DNA of 6,819 nt from Clostridia bacterium (GTDB taxonomy: Bacteria > Bacillota > Clostridia > Oscillospirales > Acutalibacteraceae), in the NCBI GenBank assembly GCA_017381395.1, contig JAFOCH010000009.1:1-6819 (forward strand), in the 5' to 3' direction. Below the pieces are notes generated by a model that made no database searches, was not told where the DNA came from, and saw only the letters and a program-made list of their open reading frames with translations. Shown here piece after piece: positions 1 through 6,661 of this stretch (within the stretch, counting starts at the first letter, position 1; each line of letters opens with the position of its first letter). A program made the translations under genes and the position numbers.

Positions 1-336
1 ACGGTAATCGTGATGCATAAATGCAGGTTCAATCTGCCACGGGCCGACGAAATTAAAGTTGTAGCCATCCTTCTTTAACATATCATAAAGATAGCTGCGA
101 TAGCCACTGCTACCCTGGGTTCCCTGTGTCAAGGAATCGCCAAGAAGCATAATGTTGATGCCGTCATTTTCGGGTTCGGTATATGGTTTAAGCACACCTG
201 TTTCCTCCGTTTCTGAAACTGTTGATGTGTCATTTTTGCTATCCGAATTTTTATCATTTGATGCCGTTTTGTCTCCGCAAGCAGATAACAAGGTAAGCAT
301 CGAAAGAGCCAAAAGTAAAGCTATTATCTTTTTCAT
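1..336 (-). CDS. SGNH/GDSL-type esterase lipoprotein, N-terminal part (cut by window start)
   Basis: The first 112 residues of a secreted lipoprotein are present; the rest lies beyond base 1. A signal peptide (MKK, then a leucine-rich core) ends in the lipobox LSAC with the lipidated Cys at residue 20. A polar Ser/Thr/Asp/Glu/Asn/Lys linker covers roughly residues 21-58. The catalytic domain then opens with IMLLGDSLTQG (residues 62-72), which is SGNH block I, and Ser68 is the expected nucleophile. GYRSYLYDMLKKDGY (78-92), NFVGP (95-99) and a His-rich stretch near the edge resemble acetylxylan-esterase-like family CE3 enzymes. The block III Asn and the C-terminal Asp-x-x-His are not in view, so activity cannot be judged. 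A likely role is deacylation of a polysaccharide at the cell surface (inference from family). It starts 16 nt after the stop of the LRR lipoprotein gene and is probably cotranscribed with it. The start is supported by GAGGTGA 7 nt upstream. Confidence 0.88.
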   Translation of the reverse strand, partial: MKKIIALLLALSMLTLLSACGDKTASNDKNSDSKNDTSTVSETEETGVLKPYTEPENDGINIMLLGDSLTQGTQGSSGYRSYLYDMLKKDGYNFNFVGPWQIEPAFMHHDYR

Positions 337-343
337 ATTCTAG

Positions 344-350
344 TCACCTC
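344..350 (-). promoter_or_regulatory. ribosome binding site of the SGNH lipoprotein gene
   Basis: GAGGTGA on the minus strand lies 7 nt before the ATG at 336 and just after the TGA stop of the upstream LRR gene (353-355). It fixes the start of the truncated gene and supports translation from a shared message. Confidence 0.75.
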
Positions 351-352
351 AA

Positions 353-1282
353 TCAACCATTTACGTATTCGATATTATCGCAGCCCATAAATGCATCGCC
401 CGATGCACCCTTTTCGGCGGGATAAATTACCTTCTTTAACGAGGTGCAGTTTGCAAACGACTTTGATCCGATGCCAATACTCTTGCACTTTGAAAAGTCA
501 AGGGTTTGAATAGCGGTGCAATATCTGAATGACTCTTTTCCAATAGTGGCAAGGTTTTCGCCGCAATTTATCTTTTTAAGCGCTGAACAGCCGGTGAAGG
601 CATAGTCGCCTACTCCTGTTGCAAATTCGGGCATGGTAAACTCCTCTAAACTGGTGCAGTAGAAGAAGGTTTCCTTCGGGATGCCGCCTACGTATTTGGG
701 CAGTGATATCTCTTTTAACGATTCGCAGTAGTAGAATACCGACTGCGGAAGATTGGAAACCGAATCGGGAATTACACAGCTTTCGAGCGAGGTGCAATGA
801 TTGAAGGCATAGCTTCCGATTGTAACGAGATTCGGAGGAAGCTCGATAGTTTTAAGCCCGGTGCAGTAGGAAAAGGCAAAGCTACCGATATTAGCCACCG
901 ATGAGGGTACCTTTATGCTTTCGATTGTGCTAATGTCGGCAAAGCCATTGTCACCAATAGCGGTAACGGGAATATCGTCGACGCTTGACGGAATTTCAAC
1001 CGCCTTTTTGTCACCGATATAGTCGATGACCGAGGCATTGTTATTATTTATGTAATAAACGAATTCGCCGTCAGTGTATTCGCCTTCTTCGAGGGCGTTT
1101 TCGTCAGGAATAAGGTTATTATCGTCGCGAACGGTAAAGGTGGGCTTTGACGATTCGGGAGTTGACGAGGATTCAACAGTTTCCTCTCCACCTCCGCACG
1201 AAATACACGCCGACATTGTCAGGGCAAAAACGCTCATTAGCGCAGCCCTCTTTATCACATACAATAAAATTGATTTTTTCAT
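353..1282 (-). CDS. BspA-type leucine-rich-repeat (LRR_5) surface lipoprotein
   Basis: A 309-residue exported lipoprotein. The signal peptide has basic pairs at 2-3 and 11-12, a hydrophobic core (13-23) and a lipobox MSAC with Cys26; Cys29 is a less likely alternative. A polar Glu/Ser/Thr/Pro linker (33-70) follows. Residues 72-118 have the usual entry to this family (GEFVYYI, then VEIPSSV and PVTAIGDNGF). Eight repeats then fill 120-303, almost all 23 residues long, with consensus LxxIxxPxxVxxIGxxxFxxCTS. Each carries one Cys at the same place (140, 163, 186, 209, 232, 255, 279, 301). LRR_5 proteins include cell-surface adhesins of anaerobes, but many have no known ligand, so binding of a host or polysaccharide partner is inference. 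The start is set by GGAGGT (1290-1295) 7 nt upstream; a second ATG at 1286 is in another frame and too close to the ribosome site. It is the first gene of a probable two-gene unit with the SGNH lipoprotein. Confidence 0.9.
   Translation of the reverse strand: MKKSILLYVIKRAALMSVFALTMSACISCGGGEETVESSSTPESSKPTFTVRDDNNLIPDENALEEGEYTDGEFVYYINNNNASVIDYIGDKKAVEIPSSVDDIPVTAIGDNGFADISTIESIKVPSSVANIGSFAFSYCTGLKTIELPPNLVTIGSYAFNHCTSLESCVIPDSVSNLPQSVFYYCESLKEISLPKYVGGIPKETFFYCTSLEEFTMPEFATGVGDYAFTGCSALKKINCGENLATIGKESFRYCTAIQTLDFSKCKSIGIGSKSFANCTSLKKVIYPAEKGASGDAFMGCDNIEYVNG
374..925 (-). repeat. eight degenerate ~69-bp repeats encoding the LRR_5 units
   Basis: Residues 120-303 of the LRR lipoprotein divide into eight units of 23, 23, 23, 23, 23, 23, 24 and 22 residues. 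At DNA level the repeats are diverged; the most visible shared word is a Tyr/Asn-Cys-Thr block seen on the plus strand as GGTGCAGT or GGTGCAAT, for example near 445, 515, 653, 790 and 860. The divergence suggests old duplications held by protein structure rather than recent copying. Confidence 0.85.
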
Positions 1283-1289
1283 TCATTAT

Positions 1290-1295
1290 ACCTCC
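1290..1295 (-). promoter_or_regulatory. ribosome binding site of the LRR lipoprotein gene
   Basis: GGAGGT on the minus strand, with 7 nt to the ATG at 1282. It picks this ATG over the overlapping out-of-frame ATG at 1286, which would leave only 3 nt of spacing. Confidence 0.75.
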
Positions 1296-1313
1296 AAGTG
1301 AACATATAAAGTG

Positions 1314-1342
1314 ATTTTATCACAATTCATACAATTTTCCAA
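1314..1342 (-). promoter_or_regulatory. candidate sigma-70/SigA promoter (extended -10) for the two lipoprotein genes
   Basis: On the minus strand TTGGAA (1337-1342; 4 of 6 to TTGACA) is followed after exactly 17 nt by TAAAAT (1314-1319; 5 of 6 to TATAAT). TGA directly before the -10 gives an extended TGn motif. Transcription would start near 1307 and leave a leader of about 25 nt ending in the ribosome site. The -10 sits inside the inverted repeat GTGAT-TTT-ATCAC (plus strand 1311-1323), which could be an operator. It lies between rqcH and the lipoproteins, as expected if the latter form their own unit. Prediction from sequence only. Confidence 0.55.
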
Positions 1343-1371
1343 CCGCAAAGAAATACAAATATTACTAAATA

Positions 1372-3108
1372 TTATTGTGCAATTTGGCGCTTTATCTTTT
1401 CTTCGTCGGCGGTGACGTAAAGGGTACTATGCCCTTCGTATATTACCATTCCCGGTCTCGCTCCCGATGGTTTTTTTACCTTTGATGCGCGGACGTAATC
1501 GACCGGCACCGACGAGGAATGACGCCCTTTTGAATGATATGCGGCAATTTCGGCGGCCTCGATTATGGTCGTGTCGGGGACCTCTCCGCCCCTTGCGTCG
1601 ATGATAACGTGGGCTCCGTGAATATCCTTTGTATGCAGCCAGATGTCGGAGCGCTCGGCAGTTTTCAGCGTGAGAGTGTCGTTCTGACGATTATTTCGAC
1701 CGACGTATATGTCAAAGCCGTCACTCGACCTGTAATGATATGGCGGCAAGGCACGATTTTTTTGTTGCTTTTTTGCCGATGCTTTGCGGCGAATATATCC
1801 GCTGTCAGCAAGCTCGGCTCTGATTTCGGCTATGTCGCTTTCGCACTCAGCCCTCGACAGCGAGTCAAAGACACTTTCGAGATATATTATCTCCTGCTCG
1901 GCATCGCTAATCAGCTTTGACAGCATTTCCTCGGCGGTGTGTGCTTTTTTATAATCCTTGAAATATTTTGCGGCATTTTGAGCGGGGGTTAATCGCTCAT
2001 CAAGTTTTATTCGCAGAGGTTTGCATTCGGGGTCGTAATAATTGATGACCTCGCAAACGGTGGCTCCCCTCTCAATCATACCGATATTCGCCTTTAAAAG
2101 TTCGCCGCAAATGCGCAAATCCTCTTTATTTTCGCAAGCTTTGAGCTCGGCTCGTTGCTTATTTATCTTTCGCGAAAGACGTTCGACCGAATTGGTAATC
2201 AGCTTCATCAAATCGGCCGTTCTGCGTTTCATATTCTCCTGTTGACGACGCTCGGCATAGAAGGAATCGAGCAACGTACTAAACGAATCGGCGGATTTAC
2301 ATTCCGCCATTTTGCCATACTGGGCAATCGGGATATATGAAAAATCGTAAGGGATTGTACCCGACCTGAGAAGCAGGTTCGGTTGCCCATTTTCGATGCT
2401 TGACTTTACCCTTTCGAGCATACCGATAAGGCGCATATACGCCGTGTCGTCAAGAGTTTCTGCGTCTGCACTTTCGGCCGCGTAGAAGGCAATTTCACGC
2501 GCAACGAGAGGTGACACACCGTCGAGCAAATTAAACAGGCGGTCGGAAAGTCGCCCTTGCGCATCGCGAATTTGAGCCGCAACTGATTTTACATCGGCGG
2601 TGATAAGGGGTATTTTATTCTGACTCTCGGGCGGCTCATAAACGGCACCGGGCAGAATTATTCGCTTACCCGATTCGACAGACGAACGACGAAGTGCATC
2701 TATTATTCGGTTACCTTCGAGCAGGATAATATTCGAATTTCGTCCCATTATCTCGATCAAAATTGACACGGTTATTTGGTCACCGAGTTCGTTATAGGTA
2801 TCGAAATCAAAGCGGACAACCCTTTCGAGTCCATCCTGATGTGAGCCGACATACCTGGCCCCTGTGAAATACTTTCGCATAAGCATGCAGAACATGGGCG
2901 GCTGAGCAGGATTTTCGTAATTTTGGTCGGTGAAATGAACTCGCGGGTCGCTGATTGTGAAAATCAGCTTACCCGAAAAGCCTCGTTTATGCAAAGAAAT
3001 GATAATCTCATCCCTCGACGGCTGATTCACCTTATCAACACGGGTTTCGGCGGCAACAAGGTCTATTTCACGTCGCAAATTGTATAAAAACGCGCCATCA
3101 ATCGGCAT
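1372..3108 (-). CDS. rqcH: Rqc2/RqcH-family ribosome quality control protein (NFACT)
   Basis: RqcH binds the 50S subunit carrying a stalled peptidyl-tRNA and recruits tRNA-Ala to add alanine tails that mark the chain for proteolysis; older annotations call the family fibronectin-binding protein A/FbpA. At 578 residues the length is normal. The NFACT-N domain has PPMFCMLMRKYFTGAR (70-85), MGRNSNIIL (121-129) and LPG-x-x-Y-x-PP (152-160). A helix-hairpin-helix region follows near 185-270 (GVSPLVAREI at 197-206). A long charged coiled-coil section spans roughly 280-440, and the C-terminal NFACT-R domain about 457-565 (YVGRNN, DIWLHTKD at 488-495, then HVII). Where well-studied homologues have an Asp-Arg pair in NFACT-N, this protein reads Glu95-Arg96. 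The start has AAAGGAG 8 nt upstream. It is last in the hpt-ftsH cluster, 36 nt after the Nif3-like gene. Confidence 0.93.
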   Translation of the reverse strand: MPIDGAFLYNLRREIDLVAAETRVDKVNQPSRDEIIISLHKRGFSGKLIFTISDPRVHFTDQNYENPAQPPMFCMLMRKYFTGARYVGSHQDGLERVVRFDFDTYNELGDQITVSILIEIMGRNSNIILLEGNRIIDALRRSSVESGKRIILPGAVYEPPESQNKIPLITADVKSVAAQIRDAQGRLSDRLFNLLDGVSPLVAREIAFYAAESADAETLDDTAYMRLIGMLERVKSSIENGQPNLLLRSGTIPYDFSYIPIAQYGKMAECKSADSFSTLLDSFYAERRQQENMKRRTADLMKLITNSVERLSRKINKQRAELKACENKEDLRICGELLKANIGMIERGATVCEVINYYDPECKPLRIKLDERLTPAQNAAKYFKDYKKAHTAEEMLSKLISDAEQEIIYLESVFDSLSRAECESDIAEIRAELADSGYIRRKASAKKQQKNRALPPYHYRSSDGFDIYVGRNNRQNDTLTLKTAERSDIWLHTKDIHGAHVIIDARGGEVPDTTIIEAAEIAAYHSKGRHSSSVPVDYVRASKVKKPSGARPGMVIYEGHSTLYVTADEEKIKRQIAQ

Positions 3109-3116
3109 ATTATCAT

Positions 3117-3123
3117 CTCCTTT
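3117..3123 (-). promoter_or_regulatory. ribosome binding site of rqcH
   Basis: AAAGGAG on the minus strand, 8 nt before the ATG at 3108, in the 36-nt gap after the Nif3-like gene. An intervening ATG at 3116 is out of frame and touches the ribosome site, so it is unlikely to be used. Confidence 0.7.
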
Positions 3124-3144
3124 ATATTAAATGTAAGAGTTCGG

Positions 3145-3906
3145 TTAAATATATTTCGCGGGGTCAGTTTCGTTAAGTTCGACTATTTCGAGGTCGCTAA
3201 AACGCTCCAAAAGGCGTTTTGCGATGGCCGATTTGACCACGGCTTCGGTGGAGAAATGTCCGCAGGAATAAATGCCGACCGACATTTCCTTTGCGGCTAA
3301 ATTTATGTGATGCTTTGTTTCGCCCGTGACGAGTGCATCGCAGCCATTCTCCGCCGCTAAAAAGAGAAATCCCTCACCTGCGCCACCGCAAACCGCGACC
3401 TTCTTAATATTTCTGTTCGGTGCAACGTATTTTACCGAGCCGCAACCGAGCTTTTCCTTCAAATAAACGGCAAAATCATCGGCCGTCATTTCGGCAATTT
3501 CACCCATTCTCATCATCGGTGCGGTGCCGTCGCCGCTGTCAACTGCGACGATACCCGAAAGTCCGATTTTTTCGGCGAGGGCATCGTTGACTCCACCATC
3601 AGCCGCGTCGAGATTGGTGTGCATACAAATTGCGGCAATTCCTGATTTTATCAGCATTACGGCAGAGGTTTCGTTAGTAAGCTTTTTGAGCGGTGAAAAG
3701 ATTACGGGATGATGCGAAACGATAAGCTCAGCACCGATTTGACTTGCCGTCGAAATGGTTTCGGGCGTAATGTCGAGGCACACTGCAACCTTGTTTACGT
3801 TGTCGGTTTCGTTATCGACGAGCAGTCCGACATTGTCAAAATCGAGGGCCGTTTCGATAGGCGCCCAGTCGGCAAGAAACTGAAATATTTCCTTTTTTAA
3901 TGCCAT
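3145..3906 (-). CDS. Nif3-like dinuclear metal centre protein (YbgI/YqfO family)
   Basis: Nif3 proteins form hexameric toroids with a two-metal site; they are often labelled GTP cyclohydrolase 1 type 2 homologues, but their cellular reaction is unsettled. Numbering from the ATG at 3906 (253 residues), metal ligands are visible as His65-His66 (SHHPVIFSPLKKL), Asp100 in HTNLDAADGGVND, and His217 and Glu221 near the end (GHFSTEAVV). DFDNVGLLV near residue 22 is the usual N-terminal signature. The length matches compact forms such as E. coli YbgI and lacks the roughly 100-residue inserted domain of longer Firmicutes versions such as B. subtilis YqfO. Two starts are possible: ATG at 3912 overlaps the trmK stop by 4 nt, while ATG at 3906 lies 6 nt after GGTGA and is preferred here. 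It follows trmK directly, a pairing common in Firmicutes, so translational coupling is likely. A role linked to tRNA modification is only suggested by context. Confidence 0.92.
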   Translation of the reverse strand: MALKKEIFQFLADWAPIETALDFDNVGLLVDNETDNVNKVAVCLDITPETISTASQIGAELIVSHHPVIFSPLKKLTNETSAVMLIKSGIAAICMHTNLDAADGGVNDALAEKIGLSGIVAVDSGDGTAPMMRMGEIAEMTADDFAVYLKEKLGCGSVKYVAPNRNIKKVAVCGGAGEGFLFLAAENGCDALVTGETKHHINLAAKEMSVGIYSCGHFSTEAVVKSAIAKRLLERFSDLEIVELNETDPAKYI

Positions 3907-3908
3907 AA

Positions 3909-4586
3909 TCATTCACCGAGTCTTTCTTTTATTTTAGCTAATGTTTCTTTCAGTTTAGCGGTTTCGGGGTGGTCACCCTTTGCCTTTTTGAGAGCGGAAA
4001 GTCGCCTTTCGATACGTCCAATTTGACGCATGAAGTAATCTCTTCCCTCGGGCGAATCGGGCTTCACTTCACCTATGTAGCGGTAGTCGTCGGTCGGCTC
4101 GTAGCCGCCACCATCATAACCGCAAAGCATTACTGTATAAAGCCGCTTTGCATCATGGACGGGCCTTTCCTCGCGGATTACAAATCCATTCCTACACAGA
4201 TATTCGCGCAAATCGTCCGCCGAGGTCATCGGCTGAAATATGAATGAGTATTTTTTATCCTTTACCCACGGGGATGCCGACAATATCCACGAAATGAGAT
4301 CTCCGCCCATTCCTGCTATTACGATATGGTCAACCTCGTCGGGTGCAATTTCCTTTAACCCGTCGGAAAGTCGCGTTTCGATAACGTAGGACAGTCCCGC
4401 CTTTTCAATATTCTTTTTTGCGCTCGAAAGGGGTCCCTCGCCAATATCACAGGCAATCACCTTTTTTACCCGATTTTCTTTGACAAGTTCGATGGGCAAT
4501 ATCGCGTGGTCACACCCTACATCAACGACCAAAGCGCCGCCGCAGACAAAATCTGCGACGGCTCTCAGTCGGGCATTAAGCGCCAT
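3909..4586 (-). CDS. trmK: tRNA (adenine-22-N1)-methyltransferase TrmK
   Basis: TrmK uses S-adenosylmethionine to methylate N1 of A22 in the D-arm region of bacterial tRNAs. The 225-residue length fits the family. The N-terminal Rossmann-like methyltransferase fold shows motif I as DVGCDHAILP (22-31), then CDIGEGPL (46-53) for the cofactor ribose, RLSDGL (72-77), and the family signature AGMGGDLI (91-98). FQPM (117-120), followed by LREYLCRNGF (126-135), is also typical. A charged helical tail from about 182 to the end should form the C-terminal coiled coil implicated in tRNA contact. The start is 2 nt after the stop of the DUF1858 gene, with AAGGA 6 nt upstream inside that gene's last codons. 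In many Firmicutes trmK follows dnaG-rpoD; here it sits in the ftsH cluster instead. Confidence 0.94.
   Translation of the reverse strand: MALNARLRAVADFVCGGALVVDVGCDHAILPIELVKENRVKKVIACDIGEGPLSSAKKNIEKAGLSYVIETRLSDGLKEIAPDEVDHIVIAGMGGDLISWILSASPWVKDKKYSFIFQPMTSADDLREYLCRNGFVIREERPVHDAKRLYTVMLCGYDGGGYEPTDDYRYIGEVKPDSPEGRDYFMRQIGRIERRLSALKKAKGDHPETAKLKETLAKIKERLGE
3913..3917 (-). promoter_or_regulatory. weak ribosome binding site that decides the Nif3-like start
   Basis: GGTGA on the minus strand lies 6 nt before the ATG at 3906 but directly abuts the ATG at 3912. Spacing therefore favours the shorter protein. The motif lies in the last codons of trmK, consistent with coupled translation. Confidence 0.5.
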
Positions 4587-4588
4587 GA

Positions 4589-4792
4589 TTATTCCTTTGA
4601 CGCAAAAAATGCGTTAATCTTTTCAATCATTTCGTCGGCCGAAACATTGTGCACTGCACATGCTTCGCCCAGACTCTCGCCGCGTGATGCGGGACAGCCC
4701 AAACAATGCATTCCCATTTCGAGAAAGAATACTGCAGTTTCTCTATCGGCGTCGAGAATGTCACCGATGATTGTATCCTTAGTTACCTTCAT
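4589..4792 (-). CDS. DUF1858 small CxxC thiol protein
   Basis: A 67-residue cytosolic protein of the DUF1858 family, also described as a hybrid-cluster-protein-associated redox disulfide domain. The hallmark is a helical N-terminus (TIIGDIL, residues 7-13), then FFLEMGMHCLGCPAS (22-36) with Cys30 and Cys33 forming the CxxC pair, ESLGEAC (39-45) with a third Cys45, and a C-terminal helix from about 51. The Cys pair could form a reversible disulfide or bind a metal; no reaction is known for the family and none is claimed. The gene begins inside the end of ftsH (14-nt overlap, different frame) with a strong AAGGAGGA 8 nt upstream, and ends 2 nt before trmK. The tight packing means it is almost certainly made together with FtsH and TrmK. 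Confidence 0.9.
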   Translation of the reverse strand: MKVTKDTIIGDILDADRETAVFFLEMGMHCLGCPASRGESLGEACAVHNVSADEMIEKINAFFASKE

Positions 4793-6653
4793 TGTTAGTT
4801 TCCTCCTTGGTATCTACTGTACCGGTCATAATATTTTTAAATTGCTCTGCGTCCATTTTTTCATTTTCGACGAGGTATTTTGCGACCGCGTCAAGCTTGT
4901 CTCTATGCTCGGTCAGAATCTGCTCACCCTTCTTATACGCGGTGGTGATAAGACGGTGAACCTCGGCGTCAATCTTTGCCGCAACCTGCTCGGAGCAGTT
5001 ATTTGTCTGACCATAGTCGCGACCAAGAAATACCTCCTCGTTTTTGCCACCATAGAGAATGGGTCCGAGCTCGCCGCTCATACCGAATTTGACAACCATG
5101 TTTTTAGCCGTCTGGGTTGCGCGTTCGATATCGTTAGCTGCTCCGGTCGAAACGTCGCCGAATACAATCGACTCAGCAATTCGACCGCCGAGAAGCATAA
5201 CAAGCTCCTCCTCCATCTCGCTCTGGTAACGCGAGAATTTATCCTCGCTCGGTAGCGAAATGGTCATACCGAGGGCTCTACCTCTCGGGATAATTGTAAT
5301 CTGATGAACTTCGTCCTGGGTCGGAAGATAATAGCCGGTGATAGCGTGACCTGCTTCGTGATAAGCGGTGTTAAGTTTTTCCTTATCCTTCATTATCCAG
5401 CTCTTTTTCTCTGCGCCGGCAATAACCTTGATAGTGGCTTCCTCGATATTTTCTTCGGTAATTGCCTTCTGTCCGTTACGGACGGCAAGCAAAGCCGCTT
5501 CGTTAAGCAGATTTTCGAGATCAGCACCGGTAAATCCTGCCGTTGCCTTTGCAATCGTTTTGAGTTCGACGTCGGGGCCGAGCGGCTTTCCTCTGGCGTG
5601 AACCTTGAGTATCTCCTCGCGTCCCTTTACGTCGGGGTAATTAACCGTGATTTGACGGTCGAAACGGCCCGGACGAAGCAACGCCTTGTCCAGAATGTCG
5701 GGACGGTTGGTGGCGGCAATAATGATGACGCCCTGATTTACGCCAAAGCCGTCCATTTCAACAAGCAACTGGTTAAGCGTCTGTTCACGTTCGTCGTGAC
5801 CGCCGCCGAGGCCTGCACCTCGCTGACGTCCTACGGCGTCAATTTCGTCGATAAAGATGATTGCGGGTGAGTTTTTCTTTGCCTGGTCGAAAAGGTCACG
5901 TACACGCGATGCACCTACACCGACAAACATTTCGACAAAGTCGGAACCCGAAATCGAGAAGAAGGGCACTCCTGCTTCACCTGCAACGGCTCTTGCAAGG
6001 AGGGTTTTACCCGTTCCGGGAGGGCCTACGAGAAGAACGCCCTTCGGGATTCTTGCACCCATATCATTAAACTTTTTAGGATTCTTTAAGAATTCGACAA
6101 GTTCTTCGAGCTCGGCCTTTTCCTCGTCGGCACCTGCAACATCGGTGAAAAGAGTCTTTCGTCCGTCGTCGGTGAGCTTCTTTGCCTTTGCCTTTCCGAA
6201 GCCCATTGTCGAGTCGCCGCCCATCATTTTTCCCATTCTCCTTGACATAAAGAAGAAGAAAACCACAATCATTGCCACTGTGAGCAATGTCGGCAGGAAG
6301 GAAACTATCCACGAGCCCTCGTTACCGGGGAGATAGTTATATTCGATTTTGTCCTTTTTGTCGGCCGCCTTATTATGCTCAACGAGATATTCGTTTATAT
6401 CATTGTAAAAAATTTGAGAATCGGGGACGGTGTATTTGTATGTTTTATTATCCGAGCGTTGCTTATAGGTCAATTCGCGACTGGTAATATTCAGCTCGAA
6501 TTCGGATATTTCGTTTGCATAAAATTTTTCGACGATGGCAGAATAATTCTGCTTATCGACCGTCTTGTTCACATTGATAACGGCAAAAATGCAAACGAAA
6601 ATGAGTATCGGAATTAAAATAACCAGAAGGGTATTTCGTACATTCTTTTTCAA
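4779..6653 (-). CDS. ftsH: ATP-dependent zinc metalloprotease FtsH
   Basis: FtsH is a hexameric membrane-anchored AAA+ protease that extracts and degrades misassembled membrane proteins and short-lived cytosolic regulators. The 624 residues show the full plan: a first membrane helix (about 8-28), a small extracytoplasmic domain (about 30-112), a second membrane helix (about 115-136), and the AAA module. The module has Walker A GPPGTGKT (210-217), pore loop MFVGVGA (242-248), Walker B IIFIDEID (265-272), and the second region of homology with AATNRPDILD (313-322) and RPGRFDR (327-333). The peptidase domain has HEAGH (432-436), where Glu433 is the catalytic base, and Asp508 as third zinc ligand. 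All key residues are intact. The start is TTG: the frame has no nearby ATG, and AAGGAG lies 8 nt upstream. It follows hpt by 39 nt, as is usual in Firmicutes, and its last codons carry the ribosome site of the DUF1858 gene. Confidence 0.97.
   Translation of the reverse strand: MKKNVRNTLLVILIPILIFVCIFAVINVNKTVDKQNYSAIVEKFYANEISEFELNITSRELTYKQRSDNKTYKYTVPDSQIFYNDINEYLVEHNKAADKKDKIEYNYLPGNEGSWIVSFLPTLLTVAMIVVFFFFMSRRMGKMMGGDSTMGFGKAKAKKLTDDGRKTLFTDVAGADEEKAELEELVEFLKNPKKFNDMGARIPKGVLLVGPPGTGKTLLARAVAGEAGVPFFSISGSDFVEMFVGVGASRVRDLFDQAKKNSPAIIFIDEIDAVGRQRGAGLGGGHDEREQTLNQLLVEMDGFGVNQGVIIIAATNRPDILDKALLRPGRFDRQITVNYPDVKGREEILKVHARGKPLGPDVELKTIAKATAGFTGADLENLLNEAALLAVRNGQKAITEENIEEATIKVIAGAEKKSWIMKDKEKLNTAYHEAGHAITGYYLPTQDEVHQITIIPRGRALGMTISLPSEDKFSRYQSEMEEELVMLLGGRIAESIVFGDVSTGAANDIERATQTAKNMVVKFGMSGELGPILYGGKNEEVFLGRDYGQTNNCSEQVAAKIDAEVHRLITTAYKKGEQILTEHRDKLDAVAKYLVENEKMDAEQFKNIMTGTVDTKEETNNEGN
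4801..4808 (-). promoter_or_regulatory. ribosome binding site of the DUF1858 gene, embedded in ftsH
   Basis: AAGGAGGA on the minus strand, 8 nt before the ATG at 4792. The same bases encode the Lys-Glu-Glu of the FtsH tail (residues 616-618). It is one of the strongest ribosome sites in the window and would be covered by ribosomes finishing ftsH. Confidence 0.75.
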
Positions 6654-6661
6654 AAAAACAT

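Noticed and set aside
152..343. 63-residue plus-strand open frame at the left end
   Set aside because: It is the antisense of the SGNH lipoprotein signal peptide and linker, which have clear lipobox and GDSL motifs on the minus strand.
1286..1291. TATAAT on the minus strand just before the LRR gene
   Set aside because: It lies between the ribosome site and the ATG, where a -10 would produce a message lacking the ribosome site; coincidental.
1358..1373. Inverted repeat AATATT-ACTA-AATATT at the end of rqcH as a possible terminator
   Set aside because: The stem is six A/T pairs with no GC and overlaps the stop codon, and no clean U tract follows. It is too weak to call as a terminator.
4506..5255. 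249-residue plus-strand open frame opposite trmK, the DUF1858 gene and the ftsH 3' end
   Set aside because: It runs antisense through three well-supported genes, has no family resemblance I recognise, and its composition is what the reverse complement of those genes gives.
5304..5870. 188-residue plus-strand open frame opposite ftsH
   Set aside because: It covers the conserved AAA and protease motifs of ftsH in antisense; a shadow frame.
5857..6336. 159-residue plus-strand open frame with serine-rich stretches
   Set aside because: It is antisense to the Walker A region and second membrane helix of ftsH; the Ser/Lys richness mirrors Glu/Phe codons of the real gene.
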